Part shown: piece after piece, positions 16,420 to 24,554 of the stretch
Layout of the letters: each line of letters starts with the position of its first letter
Numbering within the stretch: position 1 is the stretch's first letter
Assembly (NCBI RefSeq): GCF_014892515.1
Contig: NZ_JADBGR010000107.1
Span: forward strand, 124,001 to 188,000
Direction of reading: 5' to 3'
Source of the DNA: Myceligenerans pegani
Lineage (GTDB): Bacteria; Actinomycetota; Actinomycetes; Actinomycetales; Cellulomonadaceae
DNA length: 64,000 bases
Made by a program: the position numbers and the translations under genes
Notes under the pieces: model-generated
The model's database searches: none
The model's input: only the letters and a program-made list of their open reading frames with translations
What the model was told of the DNA's origin: nothing

Positions 16420-16848
16420 TCAGGGCGCAGAGACCTGGCCACCCCAGCGGGCGACGTGGTGCCACACCTTCTTGAGGTCCTGCGGGTCGTGCGCGCCCGC
16501 GCGCACGGCGTCCCCGATCGACCGGGCGTCCAGCCATCCGTCCGGCGCGTGCCGGGCGGCGACGGCCCGCGCCACCTCCACGATTCGCGGACCTCGGTAG
16601 TCCGGTCTCGTGGCCAGGTCGTCGACGTGCAGCCGGAACCCGTCGTGCCATTCCACCCCGACACCGTGCCGCCCCGCCAGCTTCCCCGCCGCGGCCTCGA
16701 CGGCCGTGCCGCGGTAGCAGGGATCGAGGACGACGGCGGCCACGTCGTCGGCCAGCACGAGCCGCTCGATGAGCGTCTCCGTGCCGTCGAGGACGGCCCG
16801 GTCGGGGTGGAAGTTGATCGTGACGGGCGACCCTGCGAACGCGGCCAT
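16420..16848 (-). CDS. Short DUF3626-like protein, possibly internally deleted
   Basis: 142 residues starting one base after the HxlR-peroxiredoxin stop codon, so almost certainly co-transcribed. It begins with VTINFHPDRAVLDG and then has VAAVVLDPCYRGTAVEAA, a GVEWHDGFRLHVDDL segment and RGPRIVEVARAVA. From memory these resemble the two ends of DUF3626 proteins, which are usually about twice as long, with a middle segment missing here. I cannot confirm this without alignment. Function of the family is unknown. Confidence 0.6.
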   Translation of the reverse strand: MAAFAGSPVTINFHPDRAVLDGTETLIERLVLADDVAAVVLDPCYRGTAVEAAAGKLAGRHGVGVEWHDGFRLHVDDLATRPDYRGPRIVEVARAVAARHAPDGWLDARSIGDAVRAGAHDPQDLKKVWHHVARWGGQVSAP

Positions 16849-16849
16849 G

Positions 16850-17731
16850 TCAGTCTGCTGCCGTCGTCGCGGAGCGGAGGGTGTCCAGCATGTCGTCGAC
16901 CGAGCCTGCCGGATCCGTGATCGGGGCCTGGAGGTGGCGGATCGTGCCAGCAGGGTCGAGCAGGACGGTGACGCGCTTGAGCCGGTCCGAGCCGCCCGCG
17001 CGGAAGACCGGGAGACGGAGGGCCGACGCCGCGCGCCCGTCCTGGTCCGACGCCAGCGTGTAGGGCAGGTTCGCGAAGTCGGCGAACGCGGCGAGCTGCT
17101 CGGGGTGCTGCGTGCTGACACCCAGCACGCGCGCCCCGGCGTCGTGCAGCGCCTCGTGCCGCGACGCGTAGGTGCGGGTCTCCAGCGTGCAGCCGCGGGC
17201 GCCGGGGACGGCCGACCATCCCGGCGGATAGGAGTGCGACTCGGGGGCGTAGGCGCCGGGGAAGAAGAACGCGACCGTCCACCGGTCCGGGTCCCGCAGA
17301 TGGACGGTGCCGCCGTCGTGGGTGGCGAGGACGACGTCGGGCGGTGTGGTGCCGAGCAGTCCGTGCACGCGGCGCACCTCGGCGTCGGCGGACGCGCCGC
17401 TCACCTCCCCGTCGCCGAGCAGGTGCTGCGTCCCCCACTCCTGGAGCGCGACCAGCACCGGGAGCAGGGACTCGCCGCGCCGGGTGAGCACGTAGTCGTG
17501 GCGCGGCGGGCGGGTCGAGTACGCCTCCTTGCGCAGGATGTCGTGCTCCACGAGCGCGCCCAGACGCTCCGACAGTGCCCGGCGGCTGAAGCCGAGGGCG
17601 CGGTCGAACCCGTCGAACCGCGTCACGCCGGCGGCGGCCTCGCGCAGGATCAGCAGGCTCTGCCAGTCGCCGACCACGCCCAGGGTCTGGGCGATGCCGC
17701 AGTCGGCGTCGGCCAGGTCCTCGCGTCTCAT
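16850..17731 (-). CDS. HxlR-type winged-helix regulator fused to a peroxiredoxin-like domain
   Basis: 293 residues. Residues 5-105 are an HxlR/MarR-like DNA-binding domain (CGIAQTLGVVGDWQSLLILR) with the family's conserved N-terminal Cys11. Residues 125-285 have a thioredoxin/AhpC-TSA fold: WTVAFFFPGAYAPES, then ARGCTLETRTYAS with Cys181 at the peroxidatic position of BCP-like peroxiredoxins, and VTVLLDPAGTIRHL. These are the only two cysteines in the protein. It may sense peroxide with the Prx domain and pass oxidation to the HTH. It faces an MFS exporter gene, with a 17-bp palindrome between them. Fusion and cysteines are seen; the signalling role is inferred. Confidence 0.85.
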   Translation of the reverse strand: MRREDLADADCGIAQTLGVVGDWQSLLILREAAAGVTRFDGFDRALGFSRRALSERLGALVEHDILRKEAYSTRPPRHDYVLTRRGESLLPVLVALQEWGTQHLLGDGEVSGASADAEVRRVHGLLGTTPPDVVLATHDGGTVHLRDPDRWTVAFFFPGAYAPESHSYPPGWSAVPGARGCTLETRTYASRHEALHDAGARVLGVSTQHPEQLAAFADFANLPYTLASDQDGRAASALRLPVFRAGGSDRLKRVTVLLDPAGTIRHLQAPITDPAGSVDDMLDTLRSATTAAD

Positions 17732-17801
17732 GGATCCATCCTCTCCCGCACACGGCGCGACTTGCCCTGCTCGCGGCGATCCTGCCACACTGCGACCAGT
17801 T

Positions 17802-17818
17802 AGTTCCAGATTGGAACT
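17802..17818. promoter_or_regulatory. 17-bp palindromic operator for the HxlR-peroxiredoxin regulator
   Basis: AGTTCCAGATTGGAACT has perfect 7-bp arms around a GAT centre and lies 18 bp before the MFS start codon, between the two divergent genes. It is the only strong palindrome in this intergenic region. Confidence 0.7.
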
Positions 17819-17835
17819 CATAGCGGGAGGACGTG

Positions 17836-19125
17836 ATGAGCACGCTTGCGACGGAAGACACCGCCCGGGACGACGCCGCACCCGGCGCGCGCCCTTTCTG
17901 GCTCTACTGGGCCGCGACCGCCACCAGCAACCTGGGCAGCGCCGTCACCGTCGTCGCGATGCCGCTGGTCGCCGTGACCGTCCTCGACGCCGGACCGGTG
18001 CAGACCGGGGTGCTCGCCGCGGCGTCGTACGCCGCCTGGATCGTGCTCGGCCTACCGGCCGGAGCGATCGTCCACCGGCTCCCGCTCCGGGCGGTACAGG
18101 TCGCCTGCGACGTCGTCCGGGCCGTCGTCCTGCTCTCCGTGCCGGTGGCCGCCTGGACCGGGCACCTGACGCTCTGGCACCTCGTCGTCGTGGCGCTGCT
18201 GCTGAACGCCGCCGAGGTGCTGTTCTTCACCGCCAACACCACCTTCCTGCCGGCGGTGGTGCCCCGCGACCAGCTCACGTCCCGCAACTCCCTCATCTCC
18301 GGCACGCACGCCGTGAGCCAGCTCGGCGGGCCGTCCCTCGGCGGTGTGCTCGTCCAGGCCGCCGGAGCCGCGGGGGCACTCCTGGCCGACGCCGTCTCGT
18401 ACGTCGCTTCCGCCGTGCTCCTCAGCCGGCTCCCGGAACGCCGGCAGCCCGCCGGCGACGGCCCGGCGTCGATGCGCGCCCAGATCGCCGCGGGGCTCCG
18501 GTTCGTCATGCGCCACCCCGTCATGGCACCCGCCACCTGGTGGGCCGTCGTGACGAACGCCGTCTGCGGCGCCCAGCTCGCCCTGTTCACCGTCTACCTC
18601 GTGCGCGAACTCGACACGCCGCCTGTCATGGTCGGCATCCTCCTGGCCGTGGAGGGCGCCGGGGCGCTCGCGGCCGCGGCGATCACGCCGTGGCTGGTCC
18701 GGCGCTTCGGCTCGGCCCGGATCATCCTGTACGACGGCGTCGCCGGGTTCCTCGCCGCGCTGCTGATTCCCGCGGGCACAGGCCACCTGGGCTGGGCATG
18801 CTTCGCGCTGGGGAACCTGCTGTTCGCCGCGACCGTGGTGCCGGGCAGTGTGGTGACGCGCACCTACCGGCAGGTCGCCAGCCCGCCGGAGATGCTGTCG
18901 CGGGTGATGGCGACCGTGCGGTTCGTGTCCTGGGGCGCGATCCCGCTGGGCGGGCTGGCCGCCGGCGCCGTCGCGGAGGCGGCGGGGACGCGTACGGTCC
19001 TTCTCGCGTCCGCGTTCGTGCTGCTGCTCGCGCCGGCGATCGTCTGGTTCAGCCCCGTCCGGCATCTGCGGGACCTGGAGGACCTCCCTACCCGCGCGGT
19101 CGTCGAGGCGCGCCCGGATCGCTGA
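17836..19125 (+). CDS. MFS transporter (EntS-like exporter group)
   Basis: 429 residues with about 12 membrane segments. The cytoplasmic loop after TM2 reads LPAGAIVHRLPLRAVQVACD, the MFS motif A region; the overall pattern (WAATATSNLGSAVTVVAMPL at the start) matches the drug/siderophore exporter group related to EntS. A GTG three bases upstream is possible, but GGGAGG (17825-17830) is better placed for this ATG. It is controlled most likely by the divergent HxlR-peroxiredoxin protein, so it may export a redox-active or toxic compound. Confidence 0.9.
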   Translation: MSTLATEDTARDDAAPGARPFWLYWAATATSNLGSAVTVVAMPLVAVTVLDAGPVQTGVLAAASYAAWIVLGLPAGAIVHRLPLRAVQVACDVVRAVVLLSVPVAAWTGHLTLWHLVVVALLLNAAEVLFFTANTTFLPAVVPRDQLTSRNSLISGTHAVSQLGGPSLGGVLVQAAGAAGALLADAVSYVASAVLLSRLPERRQPAGDGPASMRAQIAAGLRFVMRHPVMAPATWWAVVTNAVCGAQLALFTVYLVRELDTPPVMVGILLAVEGAGALAAAAITPWLVRRFGSARIILYDGVAGFLAALLIPAGTGHLGWACFALGNLLFAATVVPGSVVTRTYRQVASPPEMLSRVMATVRFVSWGAIPLGGLAAGAVAEAAGTRTVLLASAFVLLLAPAIVWFSPVRHLRDLEDLPTRAVVEARPDR

Positions 19126-19159
19126 GGCCACCGGGTCCGACGCCGTGCCGTGGTGCCGG

Positions 19160-20413
19160 TCAGTCGATCGGACCGCGGACGATCGGGCAGGTCATGCAGT
19201 GCCCGCCGCCCCGCCCGCGGCCGAGCTCGGCACCGACGATCGTGATGACCTCGACACCCGCCCGGCGCAGGGCGGCGTTCGTCATCGTGTTCCGGTCGTA
19301 GGTGAACACCACACCGGGCTCGACGGCGACGGCGTTGTTGCCGGAGTCCCACTGCTGCCGCTCCGAGGCGTACGCGTCGCCCGCCGTCTCCACGACCCGC
19401 AGTTCCGGCAGCCCCATCGCGCGTGCCACGACGTCCACGAAGGGGGTACCGCCGTCGTCGGTCACCTCGACCCCGGGAGCTGTGTCGCTCGGCCGCAGCA
19501 CGTAGGGATGGATGCCGTCGACGATCGTGGGGTGGACGGTGGCGAGGTCGACGTCGGCGAAGGTGAACACGGTGTCCAGGTGCATGGCGGCCCGGAGCTT
19601 GGGCATCCCCGCGACGACGACCCGCTCGGCGGCCCCGGCGTCGAACAGCGACCTGGCGAGCTGGGTGACGGCCTGCCGCGACGTACGTTCGCTCATGCCG
19701 ACGAGCACGGTTCCCCGGCCGACGGGCATCACGTCGCCCCCTTCCAGGGACGCCTGGCCCCAGTCCCGTTCCGGGTCGCCCCACCAGACGGTCGAGGCCC
19801 GGTACTCCGGGTGGAAGGCGTAGATCGCCTTCATGAGCAGGGTCTCCTGCTTGCGCGCCGGCCAGTACAGCGGGTTCAGGGTGAGGCCGCCGTAGATCCA
19901 GCAGGTGGTGTCGCGGGTGTACAGGGTGTTCGGCAGCGGGGGCAGGAGGTACTCACGGGCGTCGGGCGAGTCCTGGGCCAGGGACACGTAGCCGGTGCGG
20001 TAGTCGGCAGGCACGTCCGCGGTCGACAGGCCCCCGATGAGGAACCGGGCGAGGTCGCGTGGCGCCTGGGTGTCCAGATAGGCCCGCGTGCCCTCCACCA
20101 GCCCGAGGCCCACCAGGTTCGGCACGACCTTGCGGTCGAGGAGCCAGGCGCGCGCCTCGGGGATCGCCATCGTCTCGGCGAGCAGATCGTGCAGTTCGAC
20201 GACCTCCACGCCCCGGTTTGCCAGCTTGTTGACGAAGTCCAGATGGTCACGCTGGGCGGACTCCACCCACATGACGTCGTCGAACAGCAGGCTGTCGGAG
20301 TTCGTCGGGGTGAGCCGCTCGTGCGCGAGGCCCGGGGCGCACACCAGGACCTTGCGCAGCCGGCCCACCTCCGAATGGACGCCGTGGGCGGGGGCGGTCG
20401 GTGTGGCGGTCAT
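19160..20413 (-). CDS. arcA: Arginine deiminase
   Basis: 417 residues, the normal family length. It hydrolyses arginine to citrulline and ammonia. Visible features are [18 protein letters not shown] at the start, [13 protein letters not shown], the LEGGD motif, [11 protein letters not shown] with the catalytic His, and the nucleophilic Cys406 in [12 protein letters not shown] near the C-terminus. It sits 42 bp downstream of an amino-acid antiporter gene on the same strand. Ornithine carbamoyltransferase and carbamate kinase genes (arcB, arcC) are not adjacent, so ATP would be made only if they lie elsewhere; ammonia release for acid resistance is an alternative role. Confidence 0.95.
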   Translation of the reverse strand: MTATPTAPAHGVHSEVGRLRKVLVCAPGLAHERLTPTNSDSLLFDDVMWVESAQRDHLDFVNKLANRGVEVVELHDLLAETMAIPEARAWLLDRKVVPNLVGLGLVEGTRAYLDTQAPRDLARFLIGGLSTADVPADYRTGYVSLAQDSPDAREYLLPPLPNTLYTRDTTCWIYGGLTLNPLYWPARKQETLLMKAIYAFHPEYRASTVWWGDPERDWGQASLEGGDVMPVGRGTVLVGMSERTSRQAVTQLARSLFDAGAAERVVVAGMPKLRAAMHLDTVFTFADVDLATVHPTIVDGIHPYVLRPSDTAPGVEVTDDGGTPFVDVVARAMGLPELRVVETAGDAYASERQQWDSGNNAVAVEPGVVFTYDRNTMTNAALRRAGVEVITIVGAELGRGRGGGHCMTCPIVRGPID

Positions 20414-20455
20414 GAGGCGGACCTTTCCTCGGCGGGCATGAACGGCGTCGACGGG

Positions 20456-21907
20456 TCAGATCGAGATCCATCCCGCGGCGAGCCCGGCCGCGGCGGTCAC
20501 GGCGATGGCCGCCACCACCACGAACAGGACCAGCTCCATGGGCGTGAAAACCTTGCGCCCCTGCTCACGGCGCGTCATCAGGAACAAGATCGTCGCCGGG
20601 GCGTAGAAGAGGAAGGAGATCAGCACGAGGCCGATCCCGGCGGCGAACACCAGGAACGCTGTGTAGAGCGTGGCCAGCAGCCCGACCGCGAGGTCGCCGC
20701 GCAACGTCGAAGGCCGCGCGTCCTGGTAGCTCTCGCGAGTGACGCGGAGTTTGACGGCGTACAGCGTCGCCAGCAGGAACGGGATGAGCGTCATGACGGC
20801 GGTCATGTCCAGGGCGAAGTCGAACGCGTCCTCGGAGAAGTACGTGAGCACGAGGACGACCGTGGACAGCGACGTGCTCATCAGCAGCGCGTTGACCGGC
20901 ACGTCGCGGTCCGTCAGGCGAGCGAGGAATCGCGGCATGTCGCGGTCCTTGGCAGCGACGAACAAGACCTCGGCGGCCATGAGCGTCCACGCCAGGTAGG
21001 CGCCGAGCACCGAGACGATGAGCCCGACCGACACGAAGACGGCACCCCAATCGCCCACCGCCGCCTCGAGGACCCCCGCCATGGACGGCTGCTGCAGGTC
21101 GCTGATGTCGGCCATCGGCATGATGCCGTAGGACACGATCGTCACGGACGCGAAGACCGCGAGCACACTCAGGAAGCCGAGGATCGTGGCGCGCCCCACG
21201 TCCTCCCGGCGGCGGGCGTGCCGGGAGTAGACGCTGGCGCCCTCGACGCCCAGGAACACGAAGACCGTCACCAGCATCGTGCCCCGCACCTGGTCGAACA
21301 GTGAGCCCGCGTAGTCGGCGCCCTGCCAGTTCTCGGCGAACGCCGCCGGGTCGAAGACGAACAGCGCCAGCAGGACGAAGACGATGATCGGAATGACCTT
21401 GGCGACCGTCACGATCCGGTTGATCGCCGTCGCCTCCTTGACGCCGCGCCGCACCAGCAGGAAGAACAGCCACAGCCCGACGGTGGACAGCGCGAGCGCG
21501 AGCACGGTGTCCCCCTCACCGAGCACGGGGACCCATTGCCCGAGGGTCGACATGATCAGCACCCAGTAGGTGACGTTGCCGACGCATGCGCTCGCCCAGT
21601 AGCCCGCGGCGGAAAAGAAGCCCGTGTACTCACCGAATCCGGCCTTGGCGTAGGCGTAGACGCCGGCGTCGAGGTCCGGCTTGCGGATCGCCAGGCGCTG
21701 GAACACGAACGCCAGCATCAGCATGCCCGTTCCCGCCACCGTCCAGGCGACGAGAGCACCCGCGACTCCGGTCTCCTGGGCGAACCGACTCGGCAGGGAG
21801 AACACGCCGGCGCCGACCATCGACCCGACGACCATCGCGGTGAGGGTCAGCAGCGAGACCTTCGTCGCGGTCCCACCTGGCGGCGCCGCGGTCTCACGGT
21901 GCGTCAT
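20456..21907 (-). CDS. arcD: APC-superfamily basic amino acid antiporter (arginine/ornithine type)
   Basis: 483 residues, about 12 to 13 membrane segments. TM1 carries the substrate-binding motif VGSMVGAGVFSLPSRFA, typical of APA-family antiporters (ArcD/YjdE/AdiC-like), and FVFLGVEGASVYSRHAR is the conserved TM6-loop region. The start at 21907 is preceded by GGAGG five bases upstream; a longer frame to 21967 lacks such a site. Linkage to arginine deiminase suggests it exchanges arginine for ornithine or citrulline. The symbol is by context; the protein belongs to the APC rather than the C4-dicarboxylate-like ArcD group. Confidence 0.85.
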   Translation of the reverse strand: MTHRETAAPPGGTATKVSLLTLTAMVVGSMVGAGVFSLPSRFAQETGVAGALVAWTVAGTGMLMLAFVFQRLAIRKPDLDAGVYAYAKAGFGEYTGFFSAAGYWASACVGNVTYWVLIMSTLGQWVPVLGEGDTVLALALSTVGLWLFFLLVRRGVKEATAINRIVTVAKVIPIIVFVLLALFVFDPAAFAENWQGADYAGSLFDQVRGTMLVTVFVFLGVEGASVYSRHARRREDVGRATILGFLSVLAVFASVTIVSYGIMPMADISDLQQPSMAGVLEAAVGDWGAVFVSVGLIVSVLGAYLAWTLMAAEVLFVAAKDRDMPRFLARLTDRDVPVNALLMSTSLSTVVLVLTYFSEDAFDFALDMTAVMTLIPFLLATLYAVKLRVTRESYQDARPSTLRGDLAVGLLATLYTAFLVFAAGIGLVLISFLFYAPATILFLMTRREQGRKVFTPMELVLFVVVAAIAVTAAAGLAAGWISI

Positions 21908-22126
21908 TCGTCCTCCAGCAGCGATCGACCGGTCAGGCGCGTCGCGCCTGGAGCCGATGACGTGCACACCGGAAACTGCACGGTGGAACGTTCATATACT
22001 GGGGACGATACCGCCCAGCTCCTCGGGCCGCGCGCGGTCCATCAGGGCCCGGGAGCATGCCCGGACCGCCGGGCGGGCGGCAGGACACCTCCGCCCCGTC
22101 ATGACGGACCGACGGCGGACTCCGGA

Positions 22127-23125
22127 CTACTCGTCCGGTCCGCGCCGCCGGCGTGCGATCCACAGCGCGGTGACCACCAGGATCACCCCCGCCGCGAGCA
22201 GCGCGAGCAGCGCGGCGAAGGTGCCGCCGCCGAACCACGTCCAGAAGGACCACGGCAGGGCGACGAGCAGGCCGACGGCGCCGATCCCCAGAAGCACCAG
22301 ATCCGTCATCACGACGGCCATCACGGCGATGGCGGCCGCCGTCGCCAGCGTCACCACGAGTCCGGCGTCGTCGGTCGAGAACGAGAGCAGCAGCGCCCCG
22401 ACGACCGCGAGCGACGCCCCGAGGCCGAGCGCGAACCTGCGCGGACCGAGCACACGGAAGTACGCCAGCAGGAACCACACCACGCCGAGGGCCCAGACGC
22501 CGATTCCGATCGGGTAGTCGGCATCGCTGAACTGCGCGATCGTCGCGCCCACGGCGGTGGCCAGGGCCACCAACGCCACGAGGTGCTGCAGAGCCGTCGG
22601 CCGGAACCACCAGAACGCCACCGCCACGACGGCGGTCGCGCCGCTGGCCAGCAGGAAGCCCTCGTCACCGTAGATCTCGAGGACCTCCGAGGTGAGCAGC
22701 CCCATGAACCCGGCGAACGCGCCCGTGGCCCCCGCCCAGAGCACGGCCCGCAGCCGGATCCCCTGGTCGCCCGCCTGCCGGGGCACGGCGATCCCGGCGG
22801 CGAGCAGCAGCGCGGTGGCCCCACCGAGCACCGCCACGCGGCCGCCCACGCCGAGCTCGTCCCAGAACTCGGTGGCCAGCAGCACGGCGGCCACCAGGAT
22901 GATCACGCCGCCGACGTAGCCGAGCGCCTCGACGAGCAGCGATCGGGCCGGCGCGGGCGGCGTCGTTTCCGCCCGGTCACGCTCGTGCGCGGTGATGCGG
23001 TCGGCCTGCTCCTGCGTGATGATGCCCGCGCCGACCCAGTCGGCGAGCCGGGCCGCCGGTACCGGCTCCCGGGCAGGGGGATGACCCGCGGACGTGCGGG
23101 CGACGTTTCTCATGCGCGTGATCAT
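22127..23125 (-). CDS. DUF2157-type multi-spanning membrane protein
   Basis: 332 residues. A cytoplasmic N-terminus carries the helix WVGAGIITQEQADRITAHE, the DUF2157 signature, followed by about 10 hydrophobic segments rich in Gly, Ala and Val. A second ATG 12 bases downstream is an alternative start; neither has a strong ribosome site. The function of the family is not known. It stands alone between the antiporter and the superoxide dismutase, all on the minus strand. Confidence 0.75.
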   Translation of the reverse strand: MITRMRNVARTSAGHPPAREPVPAARLADWVGAGIITQEQADRITAHERDRAETTPPAPARSLLVEALGYVGGVIILVAAVLLATEFWDELGVGGRVAVLGGATALLLAAGIAVPRQAGDQGIRLRAVLWAGATGAFAGFMGLLTSEVLEIYGDEGFLLASGATAVVAVAFWWFRPTALQHLVALVALATAVGATIAQFSDADYPIGIGVWALGVVWFLLAYFRVLGPRRFALGLGASLAVVGALLLSFSTDDAGLVVTLATAAAIAVMAVVMTDLVLLGIGAVGLLVALPWSFWTWFGGGTFAALLALLAAGVILVVTALWIARRRRGPDE

Positions 23126-23159
23126 GGCAGACGGCCCCTGCCGCGACCACGAAAATCGG

Positions 23160-23789
23160 TCACGCGGTCGGCGTCAGGAGCCCCGCCGTCGCGGTGCGGG
23201 CACGCTCGAGCCGGGCGGCGACGTCCTGCCAGTTCGCGATGTTCCAGAACGCCTTGACGTAGTCCGCCTTCACGTTCAGGTAGTCGAGGTAGAAGGCGTG
23301 CTCCCACATGTCCAGCATCAGGAGGGGCACCGTGCCGCCTGGCAGGTTGGCCTGCTGGTCGAACAGCTGGAACACCGAGAGACGCTGCCCGATCACGTCC
23401 CACGCGAGCACCGACCAGCCCGAGCCCTGGATACCCGTCGCGACCGCCGCGAAGTGCGCCTGGAACGCCGCGAACGAGCCGAAGTACTCCGTGATCGCGT
23501 CCGCCAGCTCGCCCTCGGGCTCGCCGCCCCCGTCCGGGGACAGGTTGTTCCAGAAGATCGTGTGGTTGACGTGACCGCCGAGGTTGAACGCCAGGTTCTT
23601 CTCGTACAGGTTCACCGCCCCGAGGTCACCGGCCGAGCGGGCCTCCGCCAGCGCGTCCAGCGCGGCGTTCGCCCCGGCCACGTACGTGGCGTGGTGCTTG
23701 TCGTGGTGCAGCTCCATGATCCGGCCGCTGATGTGCGGCTCCAGGGCGGAGTAGTCGTAGGGCAGGTCCGGCAGGGTGTACGCAGGCAT
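23160..23789 (-). CDS. sodA: Superoxide dismutase, Mn/Fe family (Mn-type residues)
   Basis: 209 residues; converts superoxide to hydrogen peroxide and oxygen. Metal ligands are His28 (ELHHDKHH), His76 ([10 protein letters not shown]), and Asp160 with His164 ([13 protein letters not shown]). Gly at 71-72 and Gln146 in FDQQANLP, in place of the Ala or His of many iron enzymes, point to manganese, although specificity calls from sequence are not certain. The start at 23789 gives the conserved [18 protein letters not shown]. No signal peptide is seen. Its 5' region is shared with the divergent iron-box-controlled ECF transporter operon. Confidence 0.95.
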   Translation of the reverse strand: MPAYTLPDLPYDYSALEPHISGRIMELHHDKHHATYVAGANAALDALAEARSAGDLGAVNLYEKNLAFNLGGHVNHTIFWNNLSPDGGGEPEGELADAITEYFGSFAAFQAHFAAVATGIQGSGWSVLAWDVIGQRLSVFQLFDQQANLPGGTVPLLMLDMWEHAFYLDYLNVKADYVKAFWNIANWQDVAARLERARTATAGLLTPTA

Positions 23790-23919
23790 TTCCGTTCCAA
23801 TCGTCCGTCGTGTCGTCGTGGACGTTCGCCACGCTAGGACCTCAACCAGCATTCAGGTCAACGGTGACACTCGCCACTGCATGGCGGTCGGCCGGCGCCA
23901 CCACCTGCCCTCCGTCGTC

Positions 23920-23938
23920 TAAGGTAAGCCTCGCCTCA
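23920..23938 (+). promoter_or_regulatory. IdeR/DtxR iron box upstream of the ECF transporter operon
   Basis: TAAGGTAAGCCTCGCCTCA matches 14 of 19 positions of the iron-box consensus and shares the 12-mer AGCCTCGCCTCA with the box at 227-245. It ends 25 bp before the S-component start codon. The ECF operon is the likely target; sodA, which starts on the other side, is a possible second one. Confidence 0.6.
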
Positions 23939-23963
23939 CACACGCCGATCGCCCGGAGTCGCC

Positions 23964-24551
23964 ATGACCCTCACCTCGCGCTACTCGACCCGCCTGCTGC
24001 TCAGCACCGCCGCCATCGGCGCCGCGGGCGGCCTGCTCGTCGTCGGGCTGAACTACGCCTTGGTCGGCCTGCCGCCCAGCAGCGTGACGTACGCGATCTA
24101 CGCGGCGACGACGCCGGCCTGGTCGCTCGGCGCGTTCGTCGCGATGGCCCTGTTCCGGCGCCCCGGGATCGCTCTGCTCACCTCCGTCTTCTCCGGCCTG
24201 GTCAACCTTGCCTCCCCGTTCGGGGTCGCACAGCTCGTGAACTTCCTCGTCATCGGGCTGCTCCTGGAGCTGCCGTTCGCCGTCGCCCTGTACCGGCGCT
24301 GGAGCGATCGGTTCCTCTGGGTCGCGTTCCCGGTGGGGGCGCTGCTGCTCAGCGCGGGCTATCTCGCCCCCACGCTCGCGGCCGGCGCGATCGTCCCGTC
24401 CGACGTCCCGCTGTGGCTCGCGGCGCTCCTGGTCGTGGCGACGCTCGCCCTCGCGCTCGGGCTCACCGCCCTCTCGCTGCGCACGGCGACGAGCCTGCGC
24501 AAGGCGGGGATCGCCGTCGGCCCGACGCCGTCCCCCACCACCGCCGAGTAG
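23964..24551 (+). CDS. ECF transporter S (substrate-binding) component, YkoE-like
   Basis: 195 residues with five or six membrane segments. The pattern LFRRPGIALLTSVFSGLVNLASPFG and the spacing of the helices resemble YkoE-family S components, which in other bacteria bind the thiamin precursor hydroxymethylpyrimidine. It is followed by a double ATPase and a T protein in the order of ykoEDC. However, no THI-box (TPP riboswitch) is seen upstream, and an iron box is present instead. The ligand may therefore be an iron-linked compound such as haem, a siderophore or a metal chelate. The family is moderately certain; the ligand is not. Confidence 0.8.
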   Translation: MTLTSRYSTRLLLSTAAIGAAGGLLVVGLNYALVGLPPSSVTYAIYAATTPAWSLGAFVAMALFRRPGIALLTSVFSGLVNLASPFGVAQLVNFLVIGLLLELPFAVALYRRWSDRFLWVAFPVGALLLSAGYLAPTLAAGAIVPSDVPLWLAALLVVATLALALGLTALSLRTATSLRKAGIAVGPTPSPTTAE

Positions 24552-24554
24552 CGC

